From positions 558,001-622,000 of the forward strand of contig NZ_OZ239981.1 in assembly GCF_965196975.1 (NCBI RefSeq): a DNA stretch of 64,000 nucleotides. The letters run 5' to 3'. A program made the translations under genes and the position numbers. Of this stretch, positions 15,591 to 25,001 are shown in pieces; within the stretch, counting starts at the first letter, position 1, and each line of letters begins with the position of its first letter. This stretch comes from Endozoicomonas sp965196975. Lineage in GTDB: Bacteria > Pseudomonadota > Gammaproteobacteria > Pseudomonadales > Endozoicomonadaceae. The notes beneath the pieces are model-generated. The model saw nothing but the letters and a program-made list of their open reading frames with translations. It made no database searches and was not told the origin of the DNA.

Positions 15591-18134
15591 TCAGGCAGCT
15601 CCTCTGGGTGCAAGGTGTGCATAAGCTTCTTCTGATGGGTCCAGCTCCTTGACCAGTTTGCCTGGGCGGTTTAGTCGCAGGGCATTGGCCACAACAATCA
15701 GTGAGCTGAGCGCCATGCCGGTAGCCGCCATCCATGGAGCAATCATTCCTGCTGCGGCTAGAGGCAGTGCGGCCAGATTGTAGCCAAGGGACCATGCCAG
15801 GTTTTGACGGATAATTTTCCGGGTTCTTGCAGTCAGGTTAAAGGCATCGGCCAACCGTTCAAGGTTTCCGGAAATCAACACTGCGTCAGCGCTGGTGCGA
15901 GCCAGGTCAGAGGCGTTGCCCATGGCCATGGAGATATCCGCACCGGCCAGAACGGGAACATCATTGATGCCATCACCTACCATTAAGACCTTATGGCCTT
16001 GGCTCTGCAGTTTCTGGATATAGTGCAATTTGTCATCCGGGCTGCTTTCGGACTTCCACTGCCGTATACCCAGAGATTCAGCCGTCGAAGCCACAACAGG
16101 CTCGGCATCGCCACTTAATAGTGTGATAGTTTTACCCATCTGGTGGAGTCGTTGGATTGTATTAGCAGCCTCAGGACGCAGGCTGTCGGTAACTCTGAAC
16201 CAGCATAGCGGTTGCCAGGATTTCTGATCAGTACTTTCAGACATTAGCAGCCACTGCCCATCCTGCTCTGGTGTTGCGAGCTTGCCGGAGGTGAAGGCAA
16301 AATCTGGCCGCCCGATGCGATAAAGGTGACTGCGAATGGTTCCTTCTATCCCCTGACCAAGATGATTCTTAACATCATGAGCCTGCTCATCAAGCGAATC
16401 CACTTTGAAGAGGAAGGCTTTGGCAATAGGGTGCTCAGAGTGTGCCTCCAGTGCTGCAGCCCGCTGGAGCAATGCCTCTGTTGAGTGGTTGCAGTTATCG
16501 AGAGGAACGACCTGGCTCAGTGAGAGTTCACCTTTGGTTAAGGTGCCTGTTTTATCAAAGATCACATGGTCGATGGTTTTCAGCCCTTCCAGAACATGGC
16601 CACGGGTCACCAGCAGGCCAAGTCGGTGCAGGTAGCCAGTGGCAGCGGTCAGTGCTGCTGGAGTGGCCAGGGACAGGGCACAGGGACAGGTCACTACCAG
16701 AACCGACAGAGTAATCCAGAACGCATCTTCGGGAGCAATGCCAGACCAGCCCCAGTAGACGCCAATGGCGACCAGCAAAACACAGGCAACAAACCAGCCG
16801 GCCACCTTGTCGGCAATCTTGGCGATAGTGGGTTTATCCTGCTGCGCCCTTTGCAGCAGCTGGATAATGCCGGCTACCCGGGTCTCTTCGCCGACTTTGG
16901 TCACCTTAAGCTCAATAGGGTGATCCACATTGATACTGCTGCACAGAAGCGTATCGCCGGGCTGTTTTTCGATGGGCAGGTATTCTCCGGTCAACATGGC
17001 TTCATTAACGCTGGTGGAGCCACTGGTCAGGATGCCGTCTGCAGGAATGGCGTCACCGGGAAGAATTCTTACTCTGTCGTCTGGTTGCAGATCTGCAACC
17101 GGGACTCGTTCATACTGGCCATCCACTTCTTTCAGGCAGCTGGGGGGCAGCAGGTTGGTCAGCGCGCGAGCAGCCCTGGCGGTTGCATGGCGGGCGCGAA
17201 GCTCAAGGTAACGGCCAGTCAGCAGGAAGAAGGTGAACATGGAGACAGAGTCGTAATAGACTTCGCCACTGGAGCCTTCAGCGAAGAAATAAACGGAGAA
17301 GGTTGCCCACAGGCTGGCAAGGTAGGCACCGCCAATAGCAATTGATACCGGAACGTCCATACCAAGATGTCGTATTTTTATATCCCGCCAGGCCGCCTTG
17401 AAGAAAGGGGCTGCAGAGTACAAAACGACAGGGGTCGCGATTACGGCACTGAAGATTCGGATCAGGTCCCGGTAAATTTCCGGCATATCTTCACTGATCG
17501 CGCCTGAATAAAGGGCGATGGCATACATCATCACCTGCATGGCACCAATACCGGCAACAGCAAGGCGACGTATAAAGGTTCGGTTTTCTTTTTTCAGCAG
17601 GGCTTCCTGCTGGTCAGCACGCCATGGGAATGCCTTATAACCGATTCTGTGAACTTCCAGCAGAATCGAGCTTAAGGGGATCTCGCTGTTAGACCAGGTG
17701 ATCTGTGCCTCATGGGTGCTGAGGTTTACATTGACCTGCTCAACCCCCTTCAGTGCTTCCAGATGGTTTTCCAGTAACCAGACACAGGCAGCACAGGTGA
17801 TGCCATCAATCAGCAGGTTGGCAGTCAGGTGGTTGCTTTGATGCTCTTCTTGGTTGTTGGATGCCAGATCAGCAGCTCTGACAAAATCCTTTTGCACCTG
17901 TTCACGGTCATAGATCTGCAGCTCTTCCTGCAGTCGCTGATTCAGGTCATTGACCTGATTGGCGCTTTCGGTTCGGTGCTGGTAATAATTTTCAAGTCCA
18001 CCGGCAACGATGGCTTCGGTTACTGCCTTACAGCCCGGACAGCACATGGGCTGCTGTGTTCCTTCAACTTCTGCAAAAAAAACGACCGGTTCACTGACCG
18101 GCAGTGTGCAATGAAAGCAACGGGTATCGGTCAT
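15591..18134 (-). CDS. ccoI: Copper-transporting P1B-type ATPase CcoI/FixI
   Basis: An 847-residue inner-membrane pump thought to deliver copper for the haem-copper centre of cbb3 oxidase. The N-terminus has CFHC and CCPGC motifs, then a heavy-metal-associated domain with GITCAACVW. The membrane copper motif TCPCALSL, the phosphorylation site DKTGTLT and the hinge GDGINDVPVL follow. Its ATG overlaps the ccoH stop by one base (TGATG). It is the third gene of ccoGHIS. Confidence 0.95.
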   Translation of the reverse strand: MTDTRCFHCTLPVSEPVVFFAEVEGTQQPMCCPGCKAVTEAIVAGGLENYYQHRTESANQVNDLNQRLQEELQIYDREQVQKDFVRAADLASNNQEEHQSNHLTANLLIDGITCAACVWLLENHLEALKGVEQVNVNLSTHEAQITWSNSEIPLSSILLEVHRIGYKAFPWRADQQEALLKKENRTFIRRLAVAGIGAMQVMMYAIALYSGAISEDMPEIYRDLIRIFSAVIATPVVLYSAAPFFKAAWRDIKIRHLGMDVPVSIAIGGAYLASLWATFSVYFFAEGSSGEVYYDSVSMFTFFLLTGRYLELRARHATARAARALTNLLPPSCLKEVDGQYERVPVADLQPDDRVRILPGDAIPADGILTSGSTSVNEAMLTGEYLPIEKQPGDTLLCSSINVDHPIELKVTKVGEETRVAGIIQLLQRAQQDKPTIAKIADKVAGWFVACVLLVAIGVYWGWSGIAPEDAFWITLSVLVVTCPCALSLATPAALTAATGYLHRLGLLVTRGHVLEGLKTIDHVIFDKTGTLTKGELSLSQVVPLDNCNHSTEALLQRAAALEAHSEHPIAKAFLFKVDSLDEQAHDVKNHLGQGIEGTIRSHLYRIGRPDFAFTSGKLATPEQDGQWLLMSESTDQKSWQPLCWFRVTDSLRPEAANTIQRLHQMGKTITLLSGDAEPVVASTAESLGIRQWKSESSPDDKLHYIQKLQSQGHKVLMVGDGINDVPVLAGADISMAMGNASDLARTSADAVLISGNLERLADAFNLTARTRKIIRQNLAWSLGYNLAALPLAAAGMIAPWMAATGMALSSLIVVANALRLNRPGKLVKELDPSEEAYAHLAPRGAA

Positions 18135-18760
18135 CAGGCATCCGGGTTTTTCAGGGTAATTGGGGTTTCCGGTGAGACGATGGCCTCCAGAGTGATCTTC
18201 CAGCCTGTTTCATAGCCCACTTCCGGAATCAATTCGTCCAGAGTTTCCAGTTGCAGGTAGTAACGACCGGCAACCAGCTCTTCCAGCTGGCCGACATAGA
18301 TCGGGTTTTGTTCTGGTTGCGTAGCGTCAGAGGCTACATTCGAAGCCATGCCGAATGACCGGGTCAGCATGATGGCTTTGTCTTTGTCTTTAAAGACCGG
18401 TGAAAGAAAGCTGAGTTTAAGCTGTTGAGGCCATACATCCGGGTTTCCCTGCATCTTCACTCTGACTTCACCGATCAGCTCATCGATGGTCAGTGTGCCT
18501 TCAACGGCCATGGTCCGGGCATTTTCAATCCGGGTCATGTCCTGATTGATGGTTTTACCATTCTTGTAATAGTCATCAATGACCACGCTGTCCTGATGAG
18601 TGAACGCGGTGTAGACCTGGAAGCTACCCCAGGCAAACGTGACCATTAGAATGCCCACGATATACCAGGCCCAGGGCTCCCGGTACCAGGGGGTAAAAGG
18701 TTCTTTATGAGCCGAAGGGTGGCTTCCTGTCAGAGTATCTTTCGTTGTCGACTGCGTCAT
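18134..18760 (-). CDS. ccoH: cbb3 oxidase assembly protein CcoH/FixH
   Basis: A 208-residue FixH-family protein. One membrane helix (about residues 31-51, WYIVGILMVTFAWGSF) is followed by DDYYKNGKTINQD and a periplasmic domain, the usual FixH arrangement. FixH associates with cbb3 assembly intermediates and CcoI. It starts 15 bp after ccoG and overlaps ccoI. Confidence 0.92.
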   Translation of the reverse strand: MTQSTTKDTLTGSHPSAHKEPFTPWYREPWAWYIVGILMVTFAWGSFQVYTAFTHQDSVVIDDYYKNGKTINQDMTRIENARTMAVEGTLTIDELIGEVRVKMQGNPDVWPQQLKLSFLSPVFKDKDKAIMLTRSFGMASNVASDATQPEQNPIYVGQLEELVAGRYYLQLETLDELIPEVGYETGWKITLEAIVSPETPITLKNPDA

Positions 18761-18775
18761 GGTACAGGGTTTCCT

Positions 18776-20176
18776 CTATCGTCCGGGCACCATAAATCGG
18801 CTTTCAGCGGTAATGGCTTCCAGTCCGGGCTGACTGGAACTGATGCTGAAGCGAACCGGCCGTGTGGTGGGGGCTCCATCAATCAAAGGAGCGATAACCC
18901 TGATGATTTCCTGCTCCACACTGCCTGGCTCTACCAAAATGGCGGTTTTGCCCGCTATTTTCAGATTTTCAATACCAGCCACCTGTATTTTGATTTCATG
19001 GAGCTGCTGGTCTTTGTTAGCGACTTTCAGTGTGTAGATATTCTCTACCTGGTCCTCATTTATGACCCGGTAAAGTACATTTCTATCCCTGAGTACTTCC
19101 AGCTCCAGCGGAATACGATGGCCAAGGCTGAAGATAAACAGACAGATCATGATAAATAATGCTGAACTATACCCGATCAGACGGGGGCGAAGCCAATGGG
19201 TCTTCTGGCCTGCAAGTTCGTTGTCAGTAGTGTACCGTACCAGGCCTTTGTCATAGCCCATCTTGTCCATGATGGTGTCGCAGGCATCGATGCAGGCAGC
19301 ACAGCCTATGCATTGATATTGGAGTCCATCACGGATATCGATACCAGTGGGGCAGACCTGTACGCAGACACTGCAGTCCACGCAATCTCCTAGCCCCATG
19401 TTTTTATGGTCAGCGCTTTTCTTGCGAGGGCCACGCTGCTCTCCGCGATCTTTGTCGTAAGCAACGACCAGCGTATCGTTGTCAAACATGACGCTCTGGA
19501 AGCGGGCGTATGGACACATGTAAATGCAGACCTGCTCCCGGAGATACCCTGCATTACCATAGGTTGCCAGGGTGAAGAAACCGAGCCAGAAAACGCCCCA
19601 GGGGGCAACGTCAAGCGTGGCTATGTCAAATACCAGTTGCCGGACAGGAATGAAATAACCGACAAAGGTGAGTGCTGTAGCAAAAGCGACACTCAGCCAG
19701 AGAATGTGTTTGGCACTCTTGCGCAGAAATTTCTCAATGGACATGGGCTCTTTGTCCATCTTCATTCTGCGGTTTCGTTCACCTTCGGTAATCCGCTCTG
19801 CCCACATGAACACCCAGGTGAAGACACTTTGGGGGCAGGTGTACCCGCACCAGATTCGTCCGGCAAAAACCGTTAATGCAAACAGGCCAAAGGCACAGAT
19901 AATCAGTAGCCAGGAGAGCAGGATAAAGTCTTGGGGCCAGTAGGTGGTGCCGAAGATGTGAAATTGTCTGGCGGGCAGGTCAAAGAGAATGGCCTGGCGA
20001 CCATTAAGGTTGATCCAGCAGGTGCCAAAAAAAAGGAAGAAGAGGAATGTACCGCCAGCCAGGCGAAGTGTTCGAAAGCGACCTGAGAAACTTCTGGTAT
20101 AGATCTTGTCAGGCTTCTGATAGAGATCGATCAGTTCCGGTTCCTGATTGGCATTGTGTTTGTTCATAGCGCCCAA
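18776..20176 (-). CDS. ccoG: Cytochrome c oxidase accessory protein CcoG (FixG/RdxA)
   Basis: A 466-residue membrane iron-sulfur protein with about five helices. The CGYTCPQSVFTW motif is followed by two ferredoxin-type clusters (CVDCSVCVQVCP and CIGCAACIDACD) and a C-terminal immunoglobulin-like domain. CcoG reduces Cu(II) for oxidase assembly. It heads ccoGHIS and is separated from ccoP by about 200 bp with hairpins, so it probably has its own promoter. Confidence 0.95.
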   Translation of the reverse strand: MGAMNKHNANQEPELIDLYQKPDKIYTRSFSGRFRTLRLAGGTFLFFLFFGTCWINLNGRQAILFDLPARQFHIFGTTYWPQDFILLSWLLIICAFGLFALTVFAGRIWCGYTCPQSVFTWVFMWAERITEGERNRRMKMDKEPMSIEKFLRKSAKHILWLSVAFATALTFVGYFIPVRQLVFDIATLDVAPWGVFWLGFFTLATYGNAGYLREQVCIYMCPYARFQSVMFDNDTLVVAYDKDRGEQRGPRKKSADHKNMGLGDCVDCSVCVQVCPTGIDIRDGLQYQCIGCAACIDACDTIMDKMGYDKGLVRYTTDNELAGQKTHWLRPRLIGYSSALFIMICLFIFSLGHRIPLELEVLRDRNVLYRVINEDQVENIYTLKVANKDQQLHEIKIQVAGIENLKIAGKTAILVEPGSVEQEIIRVIAPLIDGAPTTRPVRFSISSSQPGLEAITAESRFMVPGR

Positions 20177-20250
20177 ATATACCGGTAAGGTTTTTATGGA
20201 TTTTCAGCAAGTAACCCCTCTGGGCTTATATGAGCCTATTAAAAGGGGTA

Positions 20251-20276
20251 GAGCACAAAGGGTCCTCTTTGTGCTC
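20251..20276. terminator. Hairpin between ccoP and ccoG
   Basis: GAGCACAAAG (20251-20260) pairs with CTTTGTGCTC (20267-20276) over 10 bp. In the minus direction it is followed by TACCCCTTTT, a weak T-run, so it may end the ccoNOQP transcript. A second stem, GCCGGACTT with AAGTCCGGC (20289-20324), has a T-run only on the plus side. Confidence 0.5.
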
Positions 20277-20374
20277 TTCCAGGAGCCTGCCGGACTTAAC
20301 CTGCCGTAGCGAGAAAAAGTCCGGCTTTTTCGCAGTAGGTCAGTGTTAACTCCTACAGGCACCCGGCATCAAGG

Positions 20375-21271
20375 CTATTCAGTCTTGTGGGTCAGGCTGT
20401 AGACATAAGCAGTCACCAGGTGAACTTTCTCTTCCCCGAGAATGTCTTTCCATGGTGGCATAACGCCATTTCGTCCCTGACGGATGGTGTATTCCACTTG
20501 AGCCTGGCTTGATCCGTACAGCCAGGTATTGTTGGTCAGGTTCGGAGCGCCCAGGGCAAAGTTGCCTGTGCCATCCGAGTTATGACAAACAGCACAGGTT
20601 GTACTGAAGATCTTTTTGCCCGCTTCCAGATCCGCTTCGCTGGCACCGGTATCGATGCCGGACAGTTCACGGGTGTAGCTGGCAACCTGTTTCACGCCTT
20701 TATCACCAATAACGGCACCCCAGGCAGGCATCTGCCCCTGACGGCCGTGAGCAATACTTGCTTTAATCGCGTCAGGTGAACCACCGTAGAGCCAGTCGCT
20801 GTCGGCAAGATTTGGGAAGCCGAAGTTACCGCCGGCATCCATACCGTGACAAAGCGCACAGTTGTTGATAAATACCCGCTCACCCATTTTCAGGGCCTTC
20901 GGGTTTTTAATCAGTTCCTCAATCGGGGTTGCAGCGTAGCGGGCAAACTCAGGAGCATACTTGCGGTCATGCTTCTGTTGATCCTGTTCCAGCTCTTTAA
21001 CCTGAGTCCAGCCAAGGACGCCTTCCCACTTACCCATGCCGGGGTAGAGAATCAGATAGCCAACGGTAAATACCAGGGTGGCTATGAACATGATGAACCA
21101 CCAGTGGGGCAGAGGGTTATCATATTCCTCAATGCCATCATAAGCGTGACCGGTGGTCTCTTCGGTCATTTCCTTGCGCTGGGCTTTGCGAGTTGAAAAC
21201 AGAACCCAGGTGACCAGTACAAGGCAGGCAGAGGTCAGTAACACGATCCACCAGTGCCAGAAATTACTCAT
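20375..21271 (-). CDS. ccoP: cbb3 oxidase subunit III CcoP (dihaem cytochrome c)
   Basis: A 298-residue dihaem cytochrome c anchored by two N-terminal membrane segments. The two haem motifs are CALCH and CAVCH. It passes electrons from soluble cytochrome c to the oxidase core. The start lies 2 bp after the ccoQ stop, as the last gene of ccoNOQP. Confidence 0.95.
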   Translation of the reverse strand: MSNFWHWWIVLLTSACLVLVTWVLFSTRKAQRKEMTEETTGHAYDGIEEYDNPLPHWWFIMFIATLVFTVGYLILYPGMGKWEGVLGWTQVKELEQDQQKHDRKYAPEFARYAATPIEELIKNPKALKMGERVFINNCALCHGMDAGGNFGFPNLADSDWLYGGSPDAIKASIAHGRQGQMPAWGAVIGDKGVKQVASYTRELSGIDTGASEADLEAGKKIFSTTCAVCHNSDGTGNFALGAPNLTNNTWLYGSSQAQVEYTIRQGRNGVMPPWKDILGEEKVHLVTAYVYSLTHKTE

Positions 21272-21273
21272 CG

Positions 21274-21492
21274 TTATGCTACTCCTCTTTTCTGGGAGTT
21301 CTTATGGGTTTCCCGGTGGCTGTTTGTTGCATCGGCATCAAGAGCACCTGCTTCTGAGTCATCAGCAAATGGCAGGGAGGCGGCTTCATCAAAGTCGCCT
21401 TTACGTCTGCTGCTGTATGCCCAGAAGACCACCGATAGAAATGCGATCAGGGCGACCAGTGTCGCCAGTCCTCGAATCGTATTGATATCCAT
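21274..21492 (-). CDS. ccoQ: cbb3 oxidase subunit IV CcoQ
   Basis: A 72-residue protein with one membrane helix (LATLVALIAFLSVVFWAYS) then SSRRKGDFDEAASLPF, the CcoQ/FixQ signature. It stabilises the assembled oxidase. Its start overlaps the ccoO stop by one base. Confidence 0.93.
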   Translation of the reverse strand: MDINTIRGLATLVALIAFLSVVFWAYSSRRKGDFDEAASLPFADDSEAGALDADATNSHRETHKNSQKRGVA

Positions 21493-22106
21493 CAGCGCTT
21501 ACTCGAAATAACGGTGCCCAGTCCCTGGAGATAAGCCACCAGAGCGTCCAGCTCGGTTTGCCCTTTTACGGCATCTTTGGCGCCGGCAATATCTTCATCG
21601 GTATAAGGAACACCCAGCGTGCGTAACGTCTCCATCTTTCTTGCCGTCAGCTTTCCATCCAGCTTGTTGTCTGCCAGGAATGGGTAAGCGGGCATGATGG
21701 ATTGAGGCACTAGATCACGTGGATTGATCAGGTGTGCACGGTGCCAGTCATCAGAATAGCGACCACCAACCCGCGCAAGGTCTGGGCCAGTACGCTTGGA
21801 ACCCCAGAGGAATGGGTAGTCGTAAACAGACTCACCGGCGACCGAGTAGTGCCCATAACGCTCAACCTCGGCGCGCAGCGGACGAATCATCTGGGAGTGA
21901 CAGCCTGCGCAGCCCTCACGGATGTATATGTCTCGACCTTCCAGCTGCATCGCGTTGTAGGGCTTCAGGCCATCAACGGGCTGAGTGGTCTCTTTCTGGA
22001 AAAAGAGCGGGACGATCTCAACCAGAGAGCCGAAACTGATGGCAACTACCACCAGTATCACCATCAGGCCAAGGTTCTTTTCAACAATATCGTGCTTGCT
22101 AGCCAT
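21492..22106 (-). CDS. ccoO: cbb3 oxidase subunit II CcoO (monohaem cytochrome c)
   Basis: A 204-residue membrane-anchored cytochrome c with one N-terminal helix. The haem motif is GCAGCHSQMI and a family-specific YGHYSVAGESVYD segment follows. It starts 6 bp after ccoN and overlaps ccoQ. Confidence 0.95.
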   Translation of the reverse strand: MASKHDIVEKNLGLMVILVVVAISFGSLVEIVPLFFQKETTQPVDGLKPYNAMQLEGRDIYIREGCAGCHSQMIRPLRAEVERYGHYSVAGESVYDYPFLWGSKRTGPDLARVGGRYSDDWHRAHLINPRDLVPQSIMPAYPFLADNKLDGKLTARKMETLRTLGVPYTDEDIAGAKDAVKGQTELDALVAYLQGLGTVISSKR

Positions 22107-22111
22107 TATTA

Positions 22112-23554
22112 TTATCTCCCTTCAACCGGCGCAGTGGTCGGGTTGAGTTCGAGGGAGTCATCCTCCGATTCACTGGCAGTGCGGTATACGTTGTAAGCCA
22201 TTATCAGCATGCCAAGGACAAAGAAGGCACCACCAATAGCGCGGACAATGTAGCCGAAGCCACTGGCTTCTACGGACTCAATGAAGCTGTAGGTCAGGGT
22301 GCCGTCTTCGTTCACTGCGCGCCACATCAGGCCCTGAGTGATACCGTTCACCCACATGGCAACGATGTATAGCACGGTGCCGATGGTTGCCAGCCAGAAG
22401 TGCGTATTGATCAGGCCAACGCTGTACATTTGCTCTTTGCCGTACAGTCTTGGGATCAGATGATAAAGAGAGCCGAATGACACCATGGCTACCCAGCCCA
22501 GGGCTCCAGAGTGTACATGACCAATAGTCCAGTCAGTGTAGTGAGACAGGGCGTTAACGGTCTTGATGGCCATCATTGGTCCTTCAAAGGTGGACATACC
22601 ATAGAAGGAAAGGGAAACCACCAGGAAGCGCAGGATCGGGTCGGTCCGCAGTTTATGCCATGCGCCGGAGAGGGTCATGATGCCGTTGATCATGCCACCC
22701 CAGGAAGGAGCCAGCAGGACCAGGGACATTACCATGCCCAGACTCTGAGCCCAGTCAGGCAGTGCGGTGTAGTGCAGGTGGTGTGGGCCAGCCCAGATAT
22801 AGATGGCAACCAGTGCCCAGAAGTGCACGATGGACAGACGATAGGAGTAAACCGGACGCTCGGCCTGTTTTGGCACGAAGTAGTACATCATGCCCAGGAA
22901 ACCAGCGGTCAGGAAGAAACCTACCGCATTGTGGCCATACCACCATTGAATCATGGCATCCATGGCACCCGCGTAGGCAGAATAAGACTTGGTCAGGCTG
23001 ACAGGCAGAGATGCGCTGTTAACGATATGGAGTACGGCAACCGTAATAATGAATGCGCCAAAGAACCAGTTAGCCACATAGATGTGCTTGCTCTTGCGCT
23101 TCATGATGGTGCCAAAGAAGACCAGCGCGTAACTGACCCAGACAACGGCGATCAGAATATCAATGGGCCACTCAAGCTCGGCGTACTCTTTGGAAGAGGT
23201 AATGCCCAGGGGGAGAGTAATGGCGGCAGCAACAATCACCAGCTGCCATCCCCAGAAGGTGAAAGCAGCGAGTCCTGGCATGGCCAGTGTCGTTTGACAC
23301 GTGCGCTGGACGATGTAGTAGGACGTTGCGAACAGGACACAGCCGCCAAACGCAAAAATCACCGCATTGGTATGCAGTGGCCTTAAGCGTCCAAAGCTGG
23401 TCCAGGGCAGGCCCAGATTGAGTTCAGGAAAGACCATCTGAGAGGCAATCAGCAGGCCTACCGCCATACCAACAACTCCCCAGACCACGGCCATGATGGC
23501 AAACTGCCGAACTACCTTGTAGTTATAGGTCGGCTGTAACGTTGCAGTGCTCAT
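22112..23554 (-). CDS. ccoN: cbb3 oxidase catalytic subunit CcoN
   Basis: A 480-residue haem-copper oxidase subunit I with 12 membrane helices, the usual CcoN length. Histidine ligands are visible in HTNAVIFAFGG, WWYGHNAVGF, GPHHLHYT and HVHSGALGW. I start at ATG 23554 (MSTATLQP); the open frame extends upstream to 23638, but that would overlap the FNR box. The perfect FNR box is centred about 77 bp upstream, so oxygen-limited induction by Anr/FNR is expected. Confidence 0.96.
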   Translation of the reverse strand: MSTATLQPTYNYKVVRQFAIMAVVWGVVGMAVGLLIASQMVFPELNLGLPWTSFGRLRPLHTNAVIFAFGGCVLFATSYYIVQRTCQTTLAMPGLAAFTFWGWQLVIVAAAITLPLGITSSKEYAELEWPIDILIAVVWVSYALVFFGTIMKRKSKHIYVANWFFGAFIITVAVLHIVNSASLPVSLTKSYSAYAGAMDAMIQWWYGHNAVGFFLTAGFLGMMYYFVPKQAERPVYSYRLSIVHFWALVAIYIWAGPHHLHYTALPDWAQSLGMVMSLVLLAPSWGGMINGIMTLSGAWHKLRTDPILRFLVVSLSFYGMSTFEGPMMAIKTVNALSHYTDWTIGHVHSGALGWVAMVSFGSLYHLIPRLYGKEQMYSVGLINTHFWLATIGTVLYIVAMWVNGITQGLMWRAVNEDGTLTYSFIESVEASGFGYIVRAIGGAFFVLGMLIMAYNVYRTASESEDDSLELNPTTAPVEGR

Positions 23555-24214
23555 GCTCCATGTTACCTTCGGGTTATACTTATGAGATTGGTGGTTATTG
23601 TGGGTAAACCGAAGTGAGGGTGTATTGATCTGGATCAATATCCGATCAAAAAATGAGCCAGTTGCTTCTGTTCTAAACAGAGTTGTTGAGCTTTAGCCGT
23701 TTGCCTGTTTGGGGCTGAAGTACCTGATAGTCAGTCGTTGTAAAAGCCTTGACCACAGGGTTTCTGCCTTCTTCCTTGTAAACGATTTGCAAAAGCAGAA
23801 TTTGCGTGCTGTTTTTTATGTTTTTTCCCGTATGATAGTGCTGGTTTGTTATACGCTCTGGCATTAACCACAGCATTGAGTGCACAACCCCATTGGAAAA
23901 TTAAAGCACCAGTTCCTGCTCTTCCCCTTGCCAACCTTTTAAACAGGCTTTGGTGTACCAACAGTTCTGACTTCTTATATCCTCATCTGGTTATCGCGAG
24001 TATATGCAATACTCCGGCGATCCCGCGGCAATCATACAGAAATATAAGGGTGCCTGCTAATGCTTTTTCGGTCTTTACTGGTACGTTCTGTTCGTCTTTG
24101 TGACCACTGAAATCGCTGAAGGCTGCATGTATAAAGGCATTTGGCTGAACCATAATGGTGCAGTCTAATCAGACTTTTTTGAAATAAAAAAATAGATTTT
24201 TGTTGGAGGCTTTC
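23555..24214. other. Divergent intergenic region between ccoN and the hydrolase
   Basis: About 660 bp containing the FNR box for ccoN. Short open frames here (for example 23846-24103) lack ribosome-binding sites and protein-like composition. No RNA or repeat was recognised. Confidence 0.5.
23625..23638. promoter_or_regulatory. Perfect FNR/Anr box upstream of ccoNOQP
   Basis: TTGATCTGGATCAA matches TTGAT-N4-ATCAA at all 10 defined positions and lies 71-84 bp upstream of the ccoN start. With fnr encoded 12 kb away this strongly suggests direct oxygen control of the oxidase. Confidence 0.88.
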
Positions 24215-24857
24215 TTGGAACTGATATGGAATAAAGCCGGAGACGATTCAGAAGTTCTTATTCTTGCGCATGGTGCCGGCGCAGGAATGAACAGTGACTT
24301 TATGGAGCGTATAGCTGAGCTCTTATGCAGCTCAGGAATCACTGTCGTACGGTTTGAATTTGATTACATGCAGCAACGACGTGAAACGGGCTCGAAGCGT
24401 CCACCAGATCGGCAGCCAAAACTGCTGGCCTGTTGGAAGCAGGCAATCGAGCTTGTGTATGAACAGGTGGGAAAGCCGGTTTTTATTGGTGGAAAGTCCA
24501 TGGGAGGGCGAATGGCAACTCTGCTGGCTGCTGAACAAACGGGTGATAAGGCGGATCCGATGACACCTCCTCTCAAAGGGGTGGTCTGTCTTGGGTATCC
24601 GTTTTATGCCCCCGGTAAAATGGATAAGCCCCGTACCGAACATTTGGAGCAGTTGCAAACGCCTGTGCTGATTCTTCAAGGCGATCGAGACACCATAATC
24701 TTGAGAATGTCAGCACTTATTCGCTTTCGTCGGCAGTGAAGATAGATTGGCTACCAGATGGTAATCATGATCTGAAACCAAGAGTGTCGTCAGGTTATAC
24801 ACAAAATGACCATTTGAAACTTGCTGTTGAACGTATCAAGCAGTTTTCTGAAGGTTA
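24215..24857 (+). pseudogene. Alpha/beta-hydrolase (TEX30/KANL3-like), frameshifted
   Basis: The first frame (TTG 24215, with GGAGG upstream, to 24739) encodes an alpha/beta-hydrolase: LILAHGAGAGMNSDFM, the nucleophile motif GGKSMGGRMA (serine in G-x-S-x-G form) and PVLILQGDRDT with the acid residue. It then goes out of frame at about 24690-24712. The -1 frame continues as LENVSTYSLSSAVKIDWLPD, then GNHDLKPR with the catalytic histidine, to a stop at 24857. Family members read straight through this junction, so a small deletion (probably four bases of the expected coding) has split the gene. A sequencing error is possible. The substrate is unknown. Confidence 0.75.
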
Positions 24858-25001
24858 GTGCTGTGTGAACAGTGTTATTTTACTTCTTATATAACGACCT
24901 TCCAGTCGCTTCTAGACTATGTTGATGGTTCGCTCAATACGAAGCGATTAACACCGCTACAGCGAGTTATTCACTGGTTGACTTTGATGAGGTGTATTGG
25001 T

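Noticed and set aside
16566..17345. Long plus-strand open frame of 259 codons
   Set aside because: It is antisense to ccoI, whose protein is certain; the long frame is a by-product of codon bias.
22511..23386. Plus-strand open frame of 291 codons
   Set aside because: It is antisense to ccoN and has no recognisable domain.
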